Part shown: one piece after another, positions 47,039 to 58,446 of the stretch
Layout of the letters: each line of letters starts with the position of its first letter
Position numbering within the stretch: the first letter of the stretch is position 1
NCBI GenBank assembly: GCA_905182885.1
Contig: CAJJCW010000002.1
Location: 148,869-212,868 of the forward strand
Length of the DNA stretch: 64,000 nucleotides
Origin: SAR86 cluster bacterium SAR86B
GTDB taxonomy: Bacteria > Pseudomonadota > Gammaproteobacteria > Magnimaribacterales > D2472
Reading direction: 5' to 3'
Notes under the pieces: model-generated
Databases searched by the model: none
What the model saw: the letters and a program-made list of their open reading frames with translations, nothing else
What the model was told of the DNA's origin: nothing
Position numbers and translations under genes: made by a program

Positions 47039-48361
47039 CTAAATTTTATCAAAAAGATTTTTTGCTGAAATTTTCAAAGCTTCATCTTCTGTATTTTGTA
47101 TTAAGCCAGTAAGAATATTTTTACAATTCTCTAAATCGCCCATTTCAAAATAAGTCATAGCTAGGTCAAATTGCTGTTCATCAGCATTATTCTCGATGCT
47201 TAACCCTTTAGGTAATCCTTGAATACTTGAACCTGAATCTCTTGCCTCATCAAAATCATATTCTATTTTTTTTGTTTTTCTAGAATTCAGTTGGATATAT
47301 ATTAACGCAACTAATATTCCTGATAATAATGAAATTAAAGCAACAAATAAAAGATCTGTAAGACCAAAGTCATTTTGATTGGTAGATACTTTTTCAATAT
47401 CTTCAATTTCTTTAATGAGCTCCTCTGCAACCTTGCTCTCCATAGATATACCTAATTTCTTTGTATTATTCTCTATAAAGTCCTTAGGATCATTGATCTC
47501 TTCATTATCTAAGTTAACTACTTTTTCTTGGCTTCTGTCTTCTGCCTTTAGTGAAGTCTTTGCTGGATTAGGATTTTTTTTAATTTTTGGCGCAGTGAGA
47601 ACAAGTAAGGACTTTGCAGCTGGTGCAAAGCTAAGTGCAAATGATTTATTCATTGCCATGATAGAGCCTCTCGCATCCTTATCAGAGATATTTGCCATGG
47701 CTGATTGGATGGGAATAATTAAATCTTTATCTTTTCTTACCAAATTAATATTTTCATTTATAAAGGCATCTTTATTTCCCAAGTAAATAGACCACATAAC
47801 TTGGTATATCGAAAGATCTGATGAATTTTTTTGAATACTAGAAGCAATGCTCCACATCGTTGTTATTTCATTAGCTTTTACTATGGAGTTCTTTTCTTCA
47901 GCCTCTTCTAAAATAACTTTTTCAAGTTTAGTTTTTTTACTAGCAATATTTCTTGGCGATATCTTAGGCTCATATCTTTTTACTGGCTCCTCATAATCTA
48001 TACCTAAACCTCTCATGCTTGATGGAAGGAAAATAAATATATCTTTAGCTAAGGCATCCTTAATTATTAGCTTAAAACTAAAATAATTTTCCTCATAGCT
48101 ATTTTTAATAACTATAGAGAATAACTGATAATTAGAAAAATCTTCAAACAATGTATAGGCAATATAATTTTTATTAAGAAGATCATCTGATTTATATTCT
48201 TTTAAAATAATATCTTGATCTTTAATATCCTCATTTTGAATTTTAAATTCAACGACCCTTTGCCCATTTGCATTAAGGCTAAGCTTAGGAGAGGACAAAA
48301 GTATCTCAGCAAATATCTGAGATGAAAAGAAAATACCTACAAGTAAGGTTAATCTCAACAT
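47039..48361 (-). CDS. fimV: FimV-like membrane protein, short form
   Basis: FimV is an inner membrane scaffold with periplasmic peptidoglycan-binding and cytoplasmic TPR parts, linked to type IV pili and polar structure in Pseudomonas and Vibrio. This 440-residue version has a signal peptide (to about residue 18), a FimV N-terminal region (PSSMRGLGIDYEEP), a LysM-like segment (TTMWSIASSIQ ... YQVMWSIYLGNKDAF), one membrane helix near residues 335-358, and a short C-terminal TPR-like part (FDLAMTYFEMGDLENCKNIL). It is about half the usual length, lacking the long acidic cytoplasmic region. Position between asd and truA supports identity. Confidence 0.85.
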   Translation of the reverse strand: MLRLTLLVGIFFSSQIFAEILLSSPKLSLNANGQRVVEFKIQNEDIKDQDIILKEYKSDDLLNKNYIAYTLFEDFSNYQLFSIVIKNSYEENYFSFKLIIKDALAKDIFIFLPSSMRGLGIDYEEPVKRYEPKISPRNIASKKTKLEKVILEEAEEKNSIVKANEITTMWSIASSIQKNSSDLSIYQVMWSIYLGNKDAFINENINLVRKDKDLIIPIQSAMANISDKDARGSIMAMNKSFALSFAPAAKSLLVLTAPKIKKNPNPAKTSLKAEDRSQEKVVNLDNEEINDPKDFIENNTKKLGISMESKVAEELIKEIEDIEKVSTNQNDFGLTDLLFVALISLLSGILVALIYIQLNSRKTKKIEYDFDEARDSGSSIQGLPKGLSIENNADEQQFDLAMTYFEMGDLENCKNILTGLIQNTEDEALKISAKNLFDKI

Positions 48362-49374
48362 AGCTTATTATTTACAATTAAGTTTTGTAATATTTGAACT
48401 GCATTTAGCGCAGCCCCTTTACCATAGACATTGTCAGCAACTACCCATAATGAAACCCACGTATCACCTTGTACTTTTTGAGATCTTATTCTTCCAACAT
48501 AAACATCTTCTGAATCATTTGCATGCTCAACCGGTGTTGGATATTCCAGTTTTTCAGGATTATCCATAATACATACGCCTGGGGTCCCATCTATAGCATC
48601 AATAATAGCTTCTCTGGATGCGTGACCAGATAATTTCATAAATACCGCTTCTGAATGCCCATTAAAAACAGGGACCCTGGCGCATGTAGCTTGAACTTCT
48701 ATATTTTTATCTAAAATTTTCTGTGTTTCCCAGACAAGCTTCATCTCTTCCTTTGTAAAGGCATTATCTAAGAATATATCGCACTGAGGTATTACATTAA
48801 AGGCTATTGGTTTTGGATAAACCTTTGGGTCTTTAGGATCATTATCAAAAGTTTGAGATCTCAACTCCTCAACAGCATCCTTACCCGTTCCTGAAACAGC
48901 TTGATAGGTAGCTATATTGATAAACTCTATTCCATATTTATCATGAATTGGCTTTAGAGCCATTAAAAGCTGAGAAGTAGAGCAATTTGGATTAGCAATA
49001 AGTGTTGGCTCTGAAAGATTCTCTAAAATATCTCCATTAATTTCAGGAATAATTAATGGCACATCATCCTCGTATCTAAACTCAGATGAAAGATCAATGA
49101 CATAACTGCCGGCTTCGACAAATTTTCTTGCATGCTTTCTAGCAACCGAAGAGCCTGCAGAAAAAATAGTTATATTAGCTAGACTTGGATCAAAGGATTC
49201 TAAGTCCTCAATGATGTGATCATTATTTTGAAAGTTAACCTTTTGCCCAACTGAAGAACTTCCCAATGGAAACAATGAATCAACATAAATATCTTTTTTA
49301 TCTAATAGCTGTAGAATTTTTTGACCAACAACACCAGATGCCCCAATTAAGGCAATATTTAAAACTTTATCCAT
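48355..49374 (-). CDS. asd: Aspartate-semialdehyde dehydrogenase
   Basis: Reduces aspartyl phosphate, the LysC product, to aspartate semialdehyde for lysine, threonine and methionine. The 339-residue protein has [11 protein letters not shown] for [17 protein letters not shown] with the active Cys, and [15 protein letters not shown] with the His. The type is that of the usual USG-1/Asd group, found beside fimV in many gammaproteobacteria. It overlaps leuB by eight bases and the fimV-like gene by seven. Confidence 0.95.
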   Translation of the reverse strand: MDKVLNIALIGASGVVGQKILQLLDKKDIYVDSLFPLGSSSVGQKVNFQNNDHIIEDLESFDPSLANITIFSAGSSVARKHARKFVEAGSYVIDLSSEFRYEDDVPLIIPEINGDILENLSEPTLIANPNCSTSQLLMALKPIHDKYGIEFINIATYQAVSGTGKDAVEELRSQTFDNDPKDPKVYPKPIAFNVIPQCDIFLDNAFTKEEMKLVWETQKILDKNIEVQATCARVPVFNGHSEAVFMKLSGHASREAIIDAIDGTPGVCIMDNPEKLEYPTPVEHANDSEDVYVGRIRSQKVQGDTWVSLWVVADNVYGKGAALNAVQILQNLIVNNKLC

Positions 49375-50443
49375 TTTTTATTATCTCAATTATCTTTGTT
49401 GCTACTTCTGAAGTACTCATATACTCATCGGTAGTAGAAATATCCTTAGTTCTGAAACCTTGGGCAATAAACTGCTTGATAGCATTATCTATTTTATCAG
49501 CAAGTCCTATTTCATTAAGAGAGAATCTTAATGCCATTGCTAACGAAGCGATCATTGCTATAGGGTTGGCTATATTTTGACCAGCTATGTCAGGGGCACT
49601 TCCATGACAAGGCTCATACATTCCTCTTGATGAGCTATTTAAAGATGCAGAAGGAAGCATACCGATAGATCCAGTAAGCGTTGCAGCAATATCAGATAAT
49701 ATATCTCCAAATAAATTGCCAGAGACTATTACATCAAACTGATTAGGATTAAGTACTAACTGCATAGCTGTATTGTCTGCTAGTTGGTGAGTCAACTCAA
49801 CATCTGGATAGTCTTTGGCCATATCTGAAACAATAGATCTCCAGAATTTTGAAACCTCAAGCACATTAGCTTTTTCAACCGAACACAATTTACCATTTCT
49901 TTTTTGTGCAGACTCAAAGGCTACTTTTGCAATTCGCCTAATCTCATCTTCGTTATAAATCATTGTATTAAATGCATAGGGAGTAGGATCATCTAGAACT
50001 ATTGCCCTTGGTTCGCCAAAATATACACCGCCAGTAAGCTCTCTTACGATTAAGATATCTAAATTCTCGATTATATGATTTTTAATTGGTGATGCAGAAG
50101 CCAGCTCATTAAACAAGAAGGCGGGTCTCAAGTTCGCAAATAACTCTAACTCTTTTCTAAGTCCAAGAAGTGCTTGCTCTGGTCTGTAATCCCAACCCAA
50201 GTCGTCCCATTGAGGTCCTCCAACAGCTCCGAATAAAATGGCATCAGATTTTTTTGCTTCCTCTAGGACATTATCTGGCAGAGGCGAGCCAAATTTTTCA
50301 TATGCAGTTCCGCCAACATCCATATTAGTAATTTCAAAATTTAACTGATACTCATCAATAAGAAAATCTAAGACCTCTTTTGCTGATGATGTCACCTCTT
50401 GTCCAATACCATCTCCAGGAAGAATTAATATTTTTTTAGTCAT
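49367..50443 (-). CDS. leuB: 3-isopropylmalate dehydrogenase
   Basis: Third leucine-specific step, oxidative decarboxylation of 3-isopropylmalate. The 358-residue protein has [46 protein letters not shown], and the metal/nucleotide part [21 protein letters not shown]. Typical LeuB length. It overlaps leuD by eight bases upstream and asd by eight bases downstream. leuA is not in this window, which is normal for this block. Confidence 0.96.
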   Translation of the reverse strand: MTKKILILPGDGIGQEVTSSAKEVLDFLIDEYQLNFEITNMDVGGTAYEKFGSPLPDNVLEEAKKSDAILFGAVGGPQWDDLGWDYRPEQALLGLRKELELFANLRPAFLFNELASASPIKNHIIENLDILIVRELTGGVYFGEPRAIVLDDPTPYAFNTMIYNEDEIRRIAKVAFESAQKRNGKLCSVEKANVLEVSKFWRSIVSDMAKDYPDVELTHQLADNTAMQLVLNPNQFDVIVSGNLFGDILSDIAATLTGSIGMLPSASLNSSSRGMYEPCHGSAPDIAGQNIANPIAMIASLAMALRFSLNEIGLADKIDNAIKQFIAQGFRTKDISTTDEYMSTSEVATKIIEIIKNG

Positions 50444-51086
50444 TTGCGTATATCCATGGTTTTTCTAACATTCTCTTTTGTTCAAAATCTATGATTATTT
50501 GTTTATCTTTAAGAGTTAAATCTACATCATCTAATCCGTAAATAATTCTCTCAAGAAGGTTATTTTCAACTTCAAATTTAAATTCAACATTATCTGAAAA
50601 GACAATTTTTTTAGCGTCAAGGCTAACTGATAATTCTACAACCTCTTTTTCACTAATATTAAAAATTTTATCTACATCTTCTTTGCTTAAAACAATTGGT
50701 AAGACGTTATTCTTAAAGCAATTATTATAAAAAATATCACCAAAAGATGATGCAATTACAACCTTAATACCAAAATCTCTTAACGCCCATACAGCATGCT
50801 CTCTTGAAGACCCACAACCAAAATTATCTCTTGTTAATAAGATAGTCGCACTATCAAATGGGCTATTATTTAGAATGAAATCGCTATTAATTTTTCTATC
50901 ATTTTTTTTCATCCCCAATCTTCCGCCATCAAGATATCTCCATCCGTCAAATAGGTAATCTTCAAAGCCAAATTTTTTAATGGATTTTAGATACTCCGTC
51001 GGGATGATCTGATCAGTATCAATATTATCCCTATCAATGTGAGCAACTATGCCTTTTATTTGTAACTCATTACCTTGAATCTTCAT
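50436..51086 (-). CDS. leuD: 3-isopropylmalate dehydratase small subunit
   Basis: Swivel-domain subunit that works with LeuC to isomerise 2- to 3-isopropylmalate. The 216-residue protein has [18 protein letters not shown], the substrate loop [19 protein letters not shown], and [11 protein letters not shown]. Length typical. The start overlaps the leuC stop by four bases (ATGA) and the end overlaps leuB by eight. Confidence 0.96.
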   Translation of the reverse strand: MKIQGNELQIKGIVAHIDRDNIDTDQIIPTEYLKSIKKFGFEDYLFDGWRYLDGGRLGMKKNDRKINSDFILNNSPFDSATILLTRDNFGCGSSREHAVWALRDFGIKVVIASSFGDIFYNNCFKNNVLPIVLSKEDVDKIFNISEKEVVELSVSLDAKKIVFSDNVEFKFEVENNLLERIIYGLDDVDLTLKDKQIIIDFEQKRMLEKPWIYAND

Positions 51087-52483
51087 GATGGATTGCTCAC
51101 TGTTCCGTTTATTGCAGTTAATGCAGCCATTACAGGGCTCATTAAGTGAGTTCGTCCAAGATTCCCCTGCCTGCCTTCAAAATTTCTATTTGAAGTGGAT
51201 GCACATCGCTCGCGTGGCTTCAACTGGTCAGGATTCATACCCAAACACATCGAACACCCAGGGTCTCTCCAAATAAATCCAGCATCTTTAAAAATTTTAT
51301 CTAGGCCTTCAGATTCTGCCTGTTGCTTTACAAGGCCAGAGCCAGGGACGACTATTGCTTCAATTATATTTATAGAAATCTTTTTTCCATCGACAGCATT
51401 CGCTGCCTCTCTTAAATCTTCTATTCTTGAGTTAGTACAAGATCCTATAAAGACTCTATCAAATTTTAGATCAGTCAATTTTTGGTCAGCCTCGATACCC
51501 ATATAGTTTTTAGCAAGTTCAATATTTTTTTTATTATCTTGTGAAGAAGAATCTGGGTTAGGGATAATGGCATCAAAATCAATGACCATTTCAGGCGATG
51601 TGCCCCATGTAACTTGAGGTCTTATTTTAGAGACATCAATTTCTATTTTTTTATCAAAACTTGCATTAAGATCAGATTTCAATGAAACCCAATGCTGCTC
51701 AGCAAGATCTAGAATCTCAGAACTCAGTTCGCTATGTTTTCGAACGTAATCAATAGTAGTTTTATCTGGTGCAACTAAACCAACTTTTGCACCTCCTTCT
51801 ATAGCCATATTGCATATGGTCATTCTGGCTTCCATTGAAATATTTTCAATGTATGAGCCTGAAAACTCTATTGCATGACCATTACCACCAGCAGTTCCAA
51901 TCTGACCAATAAGATATAAAACAATATCCTTGGAGGTTACTCCTTTGCTTGAGGTTCCATTGAATACAACCTGCATATTTTTTAGCTTAGAAACCTTTAA
52001 GCTCTGAGTGGCAAGCACATGCTCTACTTCAGACGTTCCAATTCCCATAGCTAGACATCCAAAAGCACCATGAGTTGATGTGTGAGAGTCACCACATACT
52101 ATTGTCATCCCTGGTAAGGTATATCCCAGTTCAGGGCCTATGACATGAACAATACCTTGATTCAATGAGGTTATATCAAATTGCTTAATTCCAAATTTAT
52201 TACAATTCTTATCAAGCTCGACTACCTGAATTTTTGAAATTTCGTCCTCTATGGACTCCATACTAAAATCACTGCCTCTTTCTGTTGGGACATTGTGATC
52301 TGGTGTGGCTATGTTGGCATTTAGCCTCCAAGGTAAAAGTCCTTTTTTAGTTAGGCCTTCAAAGGCTTGGGGCGATGTGACTTCATGCAAATATTGCCTA
52401 TCTATATAAAGTAGTGATTCGCCTGAATTGTAAGTTGTTATGTGATGCTCATCCCAAAGCTTGTCATATAAAGTCTTTGGCAT
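51083..52483 (-). CDS. leuC: 3-isopropylmalate dehydratase large subunit
   Basis: Iron-sulfur subunit of isopropylmalate isomerase. About 466 residues from the ATG at 52481-52483 ([15 protein letters not shown]), the family N-terminus; an upstream in-frame Met at 52516 would overlap aroC and is not preferred. Iron-sulfur Cys: [14 protein letters not shown] and [30 protein letters not shown] is also present. It begins one base after the aroC stop and overlaps leuD by four bases. Confidence 0.96.
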   Translation of the reverse strand: MPKTLYDKLWDEHHITTYNSGESLLYIDRQYLHEVTSPQAFEGLTKKGLLPWRLNANIATPDHNVPTERGSDFSMESIEDEISKIQVVELDKNCNKFGIKQFDITSLNQGIVHVIGPELGYTLPGMTIVCGDSHTSTHGAFGCLAMGIGTSEVEHVLATQSLKVSKLKNMQVVFNGTSSKGVTSKDIVLYLIGQIGTAGGNGHAIEFSGSYIENISMEARMTICNMAIEGGAKVGLVAPDKTTIDYVRKHSELSSEILDLAEQHWVSLKSDLNASFDKKIEIDVSKIRPQVTWGTSPEMVIDFDAIIPNPDSSSQDNKKNIELAKNYMGIEADQKLTDLKFDRVFIGSCTNSRIEDLREAANAVDGKKISINIIEAIVVPGSGLVKQQAESEGLDKIFKDAGFIWRDPGCSMCLGMNPDQLKPRERCASTSNRNFEGRQGNLGRTHLMSPVMAALTAINGTVSNPS

Positions 52484-52484
52484 T

Positions 52485-53573
52485 TTATTTCGAAGTGAAA
52501 GGTAGCTCTTGATCAATATCTCCGCATTGTGCGCGATTTCTTAGTAGATGATCCATGATTACTAAATTAACCATTGCTTCTGCAATAGGCACCGCTCTAA
52601 TACCAACACAAGGATCGTGCCTTCCAAGAACCTCAATATCCACTTCATTACCGTCTTTATCAACCGTCTTACCTTTTGTTTTAATGCTAGAAGTAGGCTT
52701 AATTAGAAAATCTAGGTTTATATTATCCCCATTAGAGATTCCTCCAAGAATGCCTCCAGCATTATTAGAAGAAAAGCCGCCTGATCTAATCTCATCCCTA
52801 GCTTCAGATCCTTTTAAATTAAGTATATTTTCAGCATTGCCTATTGATACTGATTTAACTGCATTGATACTCATTATTGCTTTAGCTAGGTCAGCATCGA
52901 GCTTATCAAAGACAGGCTCGCCAAGACCAACTGGACAATTTTCTACACATACACCAAGTTTAGCGCCTACAGAATTTCCTTCGGCAATGAGATCGGCAAA
53001 CATCAAATCTAAATCATTCATCTTGGACATATCTGAAAAGAAGTATTTGTTATTATTAGCAGAAGAGGGATCTATTGAATTAGCTGCAACATGTCCTATT
53101 TGAGAAACATATGCAGTAGTCTTTACGCCATATTTTTCTAGATATTTCTTAGCAATAGCTCCAGCTGCAACTCTCATGGCAGTCTCTCTGGCGCTTGACC
53201 TCCCGCCTCCCCTATAATCTCTATGGCCATATTTGGCTTGATAGGTAATATCTGCGTGATTAGGTCTAAAGGTATCCTTGATATTAGAGTAATCTTTTGA
53301 TTGTTGATCTTTGTTATAAATAATTAAGCTGATGGGAGTTCCCAATGTTCTTCCCTCAAAAACACCTGAAAGAATTTCTACAGAGTCATCCTCGCTTCTT
53401 TGAGTGGTTACATCAGATTGGCCTGGTTTTCTTCTATTTAATTCAAGTTGGATATCAGATTCACTTATCTCTAATTGAGGAGGACAGCCATCGATAATAC
53501 AGCCGAGAGCACGCCCATGGCTTTCACCAAAAGTTGTGATCTTAAAAATATTTCCAAACGTATTGCCTGACAT
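52485..53573 (-). CDS. aroC: Chorismate synthase
   Basis: Makes chorismate from EPSP using reduced FMN, the end of the shikimate route and source for tryptophan. The 362-residue protein has [38 protein letters not shown] residues, [27 protein letters not shown] (His and Arg of the active site), and [13 protein letters not shown] minus-strand TATAAT at 53581-53586 lies just before the start, a possible internal promoter. It is 84 bases after prpD and one base before leuC. Confidence 0.96.
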   Translation of the reverse strand: MSGNTFGNIFKITTFGESHGRALGCIIDGCPPQLEISESDIQLELNRRKPGQSDVTTQRSEDDSVEILSGVFEGRTLGTPISLIIYNKDQQSKDYSNIKDTFRPNHADITYQAKYGHRDYRGGGRSSARETAMRVAAGAIAKKYLEKYGVKTTAYVSQIGHVAANSIDPSSANNNKYFFSDMSKMNDLDLMFADLIAEGNSVGAKLGVCVENCPVGLGEPVFDKLDADLAKAIMSINAVKSVSIGNAENILNLKGSEARDEIRSGGFSSNNAGGILGGISNGDNINLDFLIKPTSSIKTKGKTVDKDGNEVDIEVLGRHDPCVGIRAVPIAEAMVNLVIMDHLLRNRAQCGDIDQELPFTSK

Positions 53574-53657
53574 GGCTGTGATTATAATCTAAAATTGGCT
53601 AGACGATTTATTTTAGGTTGTATTTACGCCTATAACAACCAAATACTAGGTATTCTT

Positions 53658-55103
53658 TTACAATACAAATAATTCTTGAAAGTCTGTAACTGAAGTATTT
53701 TCAAGAGTTTTTTGATCTAAGCATATTGAATATATATCTTGGCATCTAGATTCATCGAATGTAATTTTAAGATTGCTCATAAATTTTTTCTCAAGAACTG
53801 GGATTCCTTCCTCTCTTCTTCTTTTATGGCCAATAGGGTATTCAACTTCTATAGCATCTGTTGAAGTGCCATCATTAAAGTGAATTTGAATTTTATTAGC
53901 AATAGATCGTTTGTCAGCTTCATGATATTCAACTGAATATCTTTTATCTTCGCTAATAACCATTTTTTCTCTTAGGGCATCTACCCTAGGATCATTAGCA
54001 ACATCATCCTCATAATCTTCAGCAATTAAATTACCTTTTAAAAGACCTATTGCAACCATATATTGCAAACAATGGTCTCTGTCTGCTGGGTTATTTAATT
54101 CGCCAACTTTAGAAATAATTCTTATGGCTGATTCGTGTGTAGTTATTTGAATATTTTTAATATCATCTAATCTATCTTTTATTTCTGGATGGAGCGTTAC
54201 CGCAGCCTCAACAGCTGTTTGTGCATGAAACTCAGCAGGGAAGCTTATTTTAAATAAAATATTTTCCATGACATATGTACTAAATGGTTGCGGTAATTCT
54301 AGTTTTTCTCCTTTAAAAGAAACATCTTCAAAACCCCATACTGGTGCAGAAAGAACACCGGGATAACCCATTTCTCCTGATAAGGTAATCATAGCTAGAC
54401 GCACGGCTCGACTTGTTGCATCTCCAGCAGCCCAACTTTTTCTTGAGCCTGCATTTGGAGCATGCCTATAAGTTCGTAAGCTTTGCCCATCGGCCCAAGC
54501 TTGACTAACAGCATCCATAATTTGATCTGAGGTTCCGCCCATTAATTTTGTAACCAGGGCAGTTGAAGCAACTTTTACTAAAACAACGTGATCTAATCCA
54601 ACTTTATTAAAACTATTTTTAAGAGCTAATATACCTTGGATCTCATGAGCCATAATCATGGATTCCAAAACCACCCTCATAGTCAATGGATCTTTACCTT
54701 CAGAAATATTTTTTTGAGAAATGTAATCAGCCACCGCCAATATGCCACCAAGATTGTCTGAGGGATGACCCCACTCAGCAGCTAACCAAGTATCGTTATA
54801 GTCAAGCCATCTAATAGTACAACCTATATCAAATGCTCCTTTGATTGGATCTAATTTAAAGTTAGTGCCTGGAACTCTTACCCCAAAAGGGACTGAGGTA
54901 CCTTCAACAACAGGGCCAAGCATTTTTGTACAAGCTGGAAATTTTAGTGCTAAAAGACCGCATCCAATAGTATCAATAAGACAATTTCTTGCTGTATCTA
55001 GAGCAAGATCTGATTCAATCTCAAAATTACAAACATAGTTTGCTATCTCTGATATTACAGAGTCGTAGCCAGGCCTGATATTTAAATCAACATTAGAAGA
55101 CAT
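53658..55103 (-). CDS. prpD: 2-methylcitrate dehydratase
   Basis: PrpD dehydrates 2-methylcitrate to 2-methyl-cis-aconitate in propionate oxidation; it is a MmgE/PrpD-family enzyme without an iron-sulfur cluster. The 481-residue protein has [66 protein letters not shown], and [14 protein letters not shown]. It lies three bases after prpC. No acnD or prpF is present; AcnB, encoded at 37.7 kb, is a likely partner for the next hydration. Confidence 0.93.
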   Translation of the reverse strand: MSSNVDLNIRPGYDSVISEIANYVCNFEIESDLALDTARNCLIDTIGCGLLALKFPACTKMLGPVVEGTSVPFGVRVPGTNFKLDPIKGAFDIGCTIRWLDYNDTWLAAEWGHPSDNLGGILAVADYISQKNISEGKDPLTMRVVLESMIMAHEIQGILALKNSFNKVGLDHVVLVKVASTALVTKLMGGTSDQIMDAVSQAWADGQSLRTYRHAPNAGSRKSWAAGDATSRAVRLAMITLSGEMGYPGVLSAPVWGFEDVSFKGEKLELPQPFSTYVMENILFKISFPAEFHAQTAVEAAVTLHPEIKDRLDDIKNIQITTHESAIRIISKVGELNNPADRDHCLQYMVAIGLLKGNLIAEDYEDDVANDPRVDALREKMVISEDKRYSVEYHEADKRSIANKIQIHFNDGTSTDAIEVEYPIGHKRRREEGIPVLEKKFMSNLKITFDESRCQDIYSICLDQKTLENTSVTDFQELFVL

Positions 55104-55106
55104 ACT

Positions 55107-56228
55107 TTACGCTCTATCTTGTATATCAACCCATTCTGAACTTTCAACGCCAATATAGTCTGCACTAGGTCTGATAATTCTATTATTAGAGCGTTGCTCC
55201 ATACAGTGTGCTGTCCAACCAGAAACTCTAGACATTACAAATATTGGTGTAAATAATTTTGTAGGTATGCCCATGTAAAAATAAGCAGGTGCATGGAAGA
55301 AGTCTGCATTGGCAAACATTTTTTTCTCATCAGCCATAACCTTCTCTACTTCGTCTGCAACTTGATATAGATCGTCATTTACATGCAGTGCTGAAAGTTC
55401 TTTTGCATATTCTTTAATAACAGCATTTCTTGGATCACGAATTGAATAAACAGCATGCCCAAATCCCATAATTTTTTCTTTCTTTTCTAGCATAGATAGT
55501 ATTTTTTCTTTTGCTTCGTCTCTTGAAGTCCAGTTTTCAATTAACTCCATAGCTTTTTCATTTGCACCGCCGTGAAGAGGTCCTCTTAAAGACCCAATCG
55601 CAGCAACAACACAAGAATGAATATCTGACATTGTTGAAGCACAGACCCTTCCAGTAAATGTAGATGCATTAAATTCATGCTCTGCATACAAAATGAGAGA
55701 AACATCCATAACCCTTCTATGAAGATCAGATGGAGTTTTTCCATGAAGAATATGCAAGAAATGTCCTGCCATTGTTTCTTCATCATTTACTAAATCAATA
55801 TCAGATCCCTCATGAGAAAATTTATACCAGTAGGTAACAATTGAAGGCATTGTAGCTATCATTCGATTGATAGAATTTAACTGATTTGAGAAATCTCCTT
55901 CCGGCTCTAGGTTGCCTAGCATTGATGTACCTGTTCTCATGACATCCATAGGGTGTGCTGATGCTGGTATCTTTTGAAGGACTTCCTTTAAAGCTAATGG
56001 AAGATCTCTTTGATTTTTTAATAGCGACTTGTATTCAGATAGTTCTGATGTATTCGGTAGTTTGCTGTATAGAAGGAGATAAGCAACCTCTTCAAATGTG
56101 GCTTTTTCAGCCAGTGTTTCAATCTTATGGCCTCTATATGCTAAGCCTTCAATTTGACCGACAGTAGATAGTGATGTCTCACCGGCTACCTGTCCTCTAA
56201 GTCCAGCACCTTCTAATTTTTTTACCAT
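55107..56228 (-). CDS. prpC: 2-methylcitrate synthase
   Basis: Condenses propionyl-CoA and oxaloacetate to 2-methylcitrate. The 373-residue citrate-synthase-fold protein has KLEGAGLRGQVAGETSLSTVG at the start, which fits PrpC better than GltA, and the catalytic elements GPLHGGANEKAMEL, IMGFGHAVYSIRDPR, and FFHAPAYFYMGIPTKLFTPIF. Shorter than GltA, as expected. It lies between prpB (22 bases) and prpD (three bases). Confidence 0.93.
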   Translation of the reverse strand: MVKKLEGAGLRGQVAGETSLSTVGQIEGLAYRGHKIETLAEKATFEEVAYLLLYSKLPNTSELSEYKSLLKNQRDLPLALKEVLQKIPASAHPMDVMRTGTSMLGNLEPEGDFSNQLNSINRMIATMPSIVTYWYKFSHEGSDIDLVNDEETMAGHFLHILHGKTPSDLHRRVMDVSLILYAEHEFNASTFTGRVCASTMSDIHSCVVAAIGSLRGPLHGGANEKAMELIENWTSRDEAKEKILSMLEKKEKIMGFGHAVYSIRDPRNAVIKEYAKELSALHVNDDLYQVADEVEKVMADEKKMFANADFFHAPAYFYMGIPTKLFTPIFVMSRVSGWTAHCMEQRSNNRIIRPSADYIGVESSEWVDIQDRA

Positions 56229-56250
56229 TTTTATTCCCTTATTCTAAAAA

Positions 56251-57117
56251 TTATTTGTTATATAGCTCGTCGAGCTTTTCCTCAAAACTATGATAGTTCA
56301 ATCGTTCATAGAGTTCTTCTCGGGTCTGCATTATATCCAAGAGACCATCTTGTGTCCCGTCTTTAGCCAGTGAAATGTAAATTTTTTCCGCTGCTTTACT
56401 CATCGCTCTAAATGCAGTTAATGGAAATAAAACCATATCAACACCCACATCACCAAGTTGATCTTTTGTAAATAATGGAGTCTTTCCAAATTCTGTAATA
56501 TTTGCTAGTAATGGAGTTTTTATATGTTCTTTGAATATCTTATATTCTTCCAATGATGTCGCTGCTTCTAAAAATATACCGTCGGCACCTTGTTCAACAT
56601 AGGCTGCCGCCCTATCAATTGCCGCATTGATACCCTCGGATGCTATTGCATCAGTTCTTGCCATTAAGAAAAAAGATTCGTCATGCCTTCCATCAACGGC
56701 TGCTTTTATTCTATCTTGCATTTCTTCAGAACTAACTAAAGATTTATTTGGTCTATGGCCGCATCTTTTTTGAGATATCTGATCTTCCATGTGAACAGCT
56801 CCAGCACCAGCATCTATCATTTCTTTAATTGTTCTAGAAATATTAAATGCCCCACCCCAGCCAGTATCTATATCAACAAGTAATGGTAGAGAGGAGGCAT
56901 TTGAAATCCTTCTTACGTCTATAAGAACATCTTCCATTGTAGTAATACCCAAATCTGGAATACCGTATGATGCAGCAGCAACGCCGCCTCCGGAGAGATA
57001 TAAAGCCTTATGACCAGATTGTTCAGCTAATATTGCTGAATATGCGTTTATAGCTCCTGGGATAACTAGAGGATTATTTTCTACTAGAGCTTGTCTAAAT
57101 TTTTTGCCTGATGACAT
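56251..57117 (-). CDS. prpB: 2-methylisocitrate lyase
   Basis: Splits 2-methylisocitrate into pyruvate and succinate. The 288-residue PEP mutase/isocitrate lyase-family barrel has LYLSGGGVAAASYGIPDLG, LVDIDTGWGG, HMEDQISQKRCGHR (catalytic loop KRCGH), and MARTDAIASEG. It opens the prpBCD set. No PrpR-type regulator is seen in the window, so control is unknown. Confidence 0.95.
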   Translation of the reverse strand: MSSGKKFRQALVENNPLVIPGAINAYSAILAEQSGHKALYLSGGGVAAASYGIPDLGITTMEDVLIDVRRISNASSLPLLVDIDTGWGGAFNISRTIKEMIDAGAGAVHMEDQISQKRCGHRPNKSLVSSEEMQDRIKAAVDGRHDESFFLMARTDAIASEGINAAIDRAAAYVEQGADGIFLEAATSLEEYKIFKEHIKTPLLANITEFGKTPLFTKDQLGDVGVDMVLFPLTAFRAMSKAAEKIYISLAKDGTQDGLLDIMQTREELYERLNYHSFEEKLDELYNK

Positions 57118-57163
57118 AGCACAAGATTATAAGGCATTGGAGGTTTGATTCCCAAATTTTGAA

Positions 57164-57826
57164 TTAACTATAGAATTTTATGCCTCTAATAATCCTATCT
57201 TTGTCGTTCTTTTGTCGCCATCTATTTGTATCTCTTAAGCTGTAAACACAACCACAATATTCCTGTTGGTAAAATTCTTCTCTTTTAGAAATCTCAATCA
57301 TTCTAGATGCACCGCCTTGCTTCCTCCAATTAAAATCCCAATATGTAACATCGCTATATCTTTCTGCAGACCTAGTTCCAGATGCATTAATTTGATTCAT
57401 ATCTTTCCATCTAGATATGCCCAAGGTTGTAGCATAAACTCCAAAATTATTTTCTTGTGCAAACAAAGCAGATCTCTCAAATCTCATATCAAAGCATTCT
57501 GTACATCTCGCTCCTCTTTCAGGCTCATTCTCCAAACCCTTAACTCTTTCAAACCAATTATCTTTATCATAATCTCCATCAATACTTTCGAACCCAAGCT
57601 TATCGCAAAATCTTTTATTTTCTTTTTTACGAATTTCATATTCTTCTTTGGGATGAATATTTGGATTATAAAAATACACAGTAGTGTCTATATTTGATGC
57701 AGCTAAGGCCTCCATAACCTCTCCGGCACAAGGAGCGCAGCAGCTATGAAGTAATAACTTTGTATTTTCTTCAGGCATTTGAAGCTTAGGTCTTTCGTAA
57801 TTCTTAAGCTTAAGATGATCAGTCAT
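57164..57826 (-). CDS. queH: Epoxyqueuosine reductase QueH
   Basis: QueH (DUF208) reduces epoxyqueuosine to queuosine in tRNA, an alternative to QueG. The 220-residue protein has paired Cys and iron-sulfur ligands: [14 protein letters not shown] near residue 27, [30 protein letters not shown], and [14 protein letters not shown]. Together with folE and the queD-like gene near 5 kb it links the window to queuosine. It overlaps thrH by four bases and has some 46 bases before prpB. Confidence 0.93.
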   Translation of the reverse strand: MTDHLKLKNYERPKLQMPEENTKLLLHSCCAPCAGEVMEALAASNIDTTVYFYNPNIHPKEEYEIRKKENKRFCDKLGFESIDGDYDKDNWFERVKGLENEPERGARCTECFDMRFERSALFAQENNFGVYATTLGISRWKDMNQINASGTRSAERYSDVTYWDFNWRKQGGASRMIEISKREEFYQQEYCGCVYSLRDTNRWRQKNDKDRIIRGIKFYS

Positions 57827-58431
57827 TTTACAAACAAAGAGTTCTCTTTAAATGCATTTTCTAAATCTAAGTAATTATCAAATGATTGAATTTCAGGGTA
57901 TTGAGATGAGATTTTTTCAGGAGCATTTATAAAAAAACCTTTTTCAGCAACATCAAACATTTGAATATCATTGTATGAATCTCCAGCAGCAAGACATCTA
58001 TACCCCATAGATTGAAAGCCTTGAATAGCTTGTTTTTTTGCTTGCTCGTGGCGGAGTTTATATGAAATTACTTTATCGTCTTTGACTTCAAAGTTATGAC
58101 ATAACAATAAAGGAAATCCCATTTTTTTCATAAGTGGTTTGGCTATCTCATGGAAGGTATCAGAAAGAATAACAACTTGGAAATTTTCTCTAACTGCTAG
58201 TAAAAAATCTTCGGCACCTGGAAGTAAATCTAACTGAGATGAAGCTTTGTGAATATCCGAAAGCTTTAGACCGTTTTTACTCATAACTTTTAACCTGTAA
58301 TCCATTAGCTCTGAGTAGCTAGGAATATCTCTTGTTGTTTTGTTAAAATCCTCAATACCAGTATTGTGAGCAACTTGCTCCCATATCTCAGGAGTAAGAG
58401 TTCCTTCCATATCAAAACATACTATTTCCAT
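57823..58431 (-). CDS. thrH: Phosphoserine phosphatase/homoserine phosphotransferase ThrH
   Basis: A 202-residue HAD-family enzyme. The first motif is [15 protein letters not shown] (nucleophile Asp in D-M-E-G-T), then [29 protein letters not shown] with motif II, and [12 protein letters not shown] with motif IV. The pattern matches Pseudomonas ThrH, which dephosphorylates phosphoserine and transfers phosphate to homoserine. It could substitute for SerB. It overlaps queH by four bases and follows the nucleotidase gene by 15 bases. Confidence 0.92.
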   Translation of the reverse strand: MEIVCFDMEGTLTPEIWEQVAHNTGIEDFNKTTRDIPSYSELMDYRLKVMSKNGLKLSDIHKASSQLDLLPGAEDFLLAVRENFQVVILSDTFHEIAKPLMKKMGFPLLLCHNFEVKDDKVISYKLRHEQAKKQAIQGFQSMGYRCLAAGDSYNDIQMFDVAEKGFFINAPEKISSQYPEIQSFDNYLDLENAFKENSLFVK

Positions 58432-58446
58432 TTCTATACCTTTAAA

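Noticed and set aside
47379..47786. Open frame of 135 codons on the plus strand
   Set aside because: Antisense to the fimV-like gene; Ser/Leu-rich with no ribosome site or family likeness.
52555..53103. Open frame of 182 codons on the plus strand
   Set aside because: It lies wholly inside aroC on the other strand, and its Pro/Ser/Leu-rich translation is the usual mirror of a real gene.
57266..57697. Open frame of 143 codons on the plus strand
   Set aside because: Antisense to queH, whose Cys motifs are clear; Ile/Ser/Phe-rich shadow.
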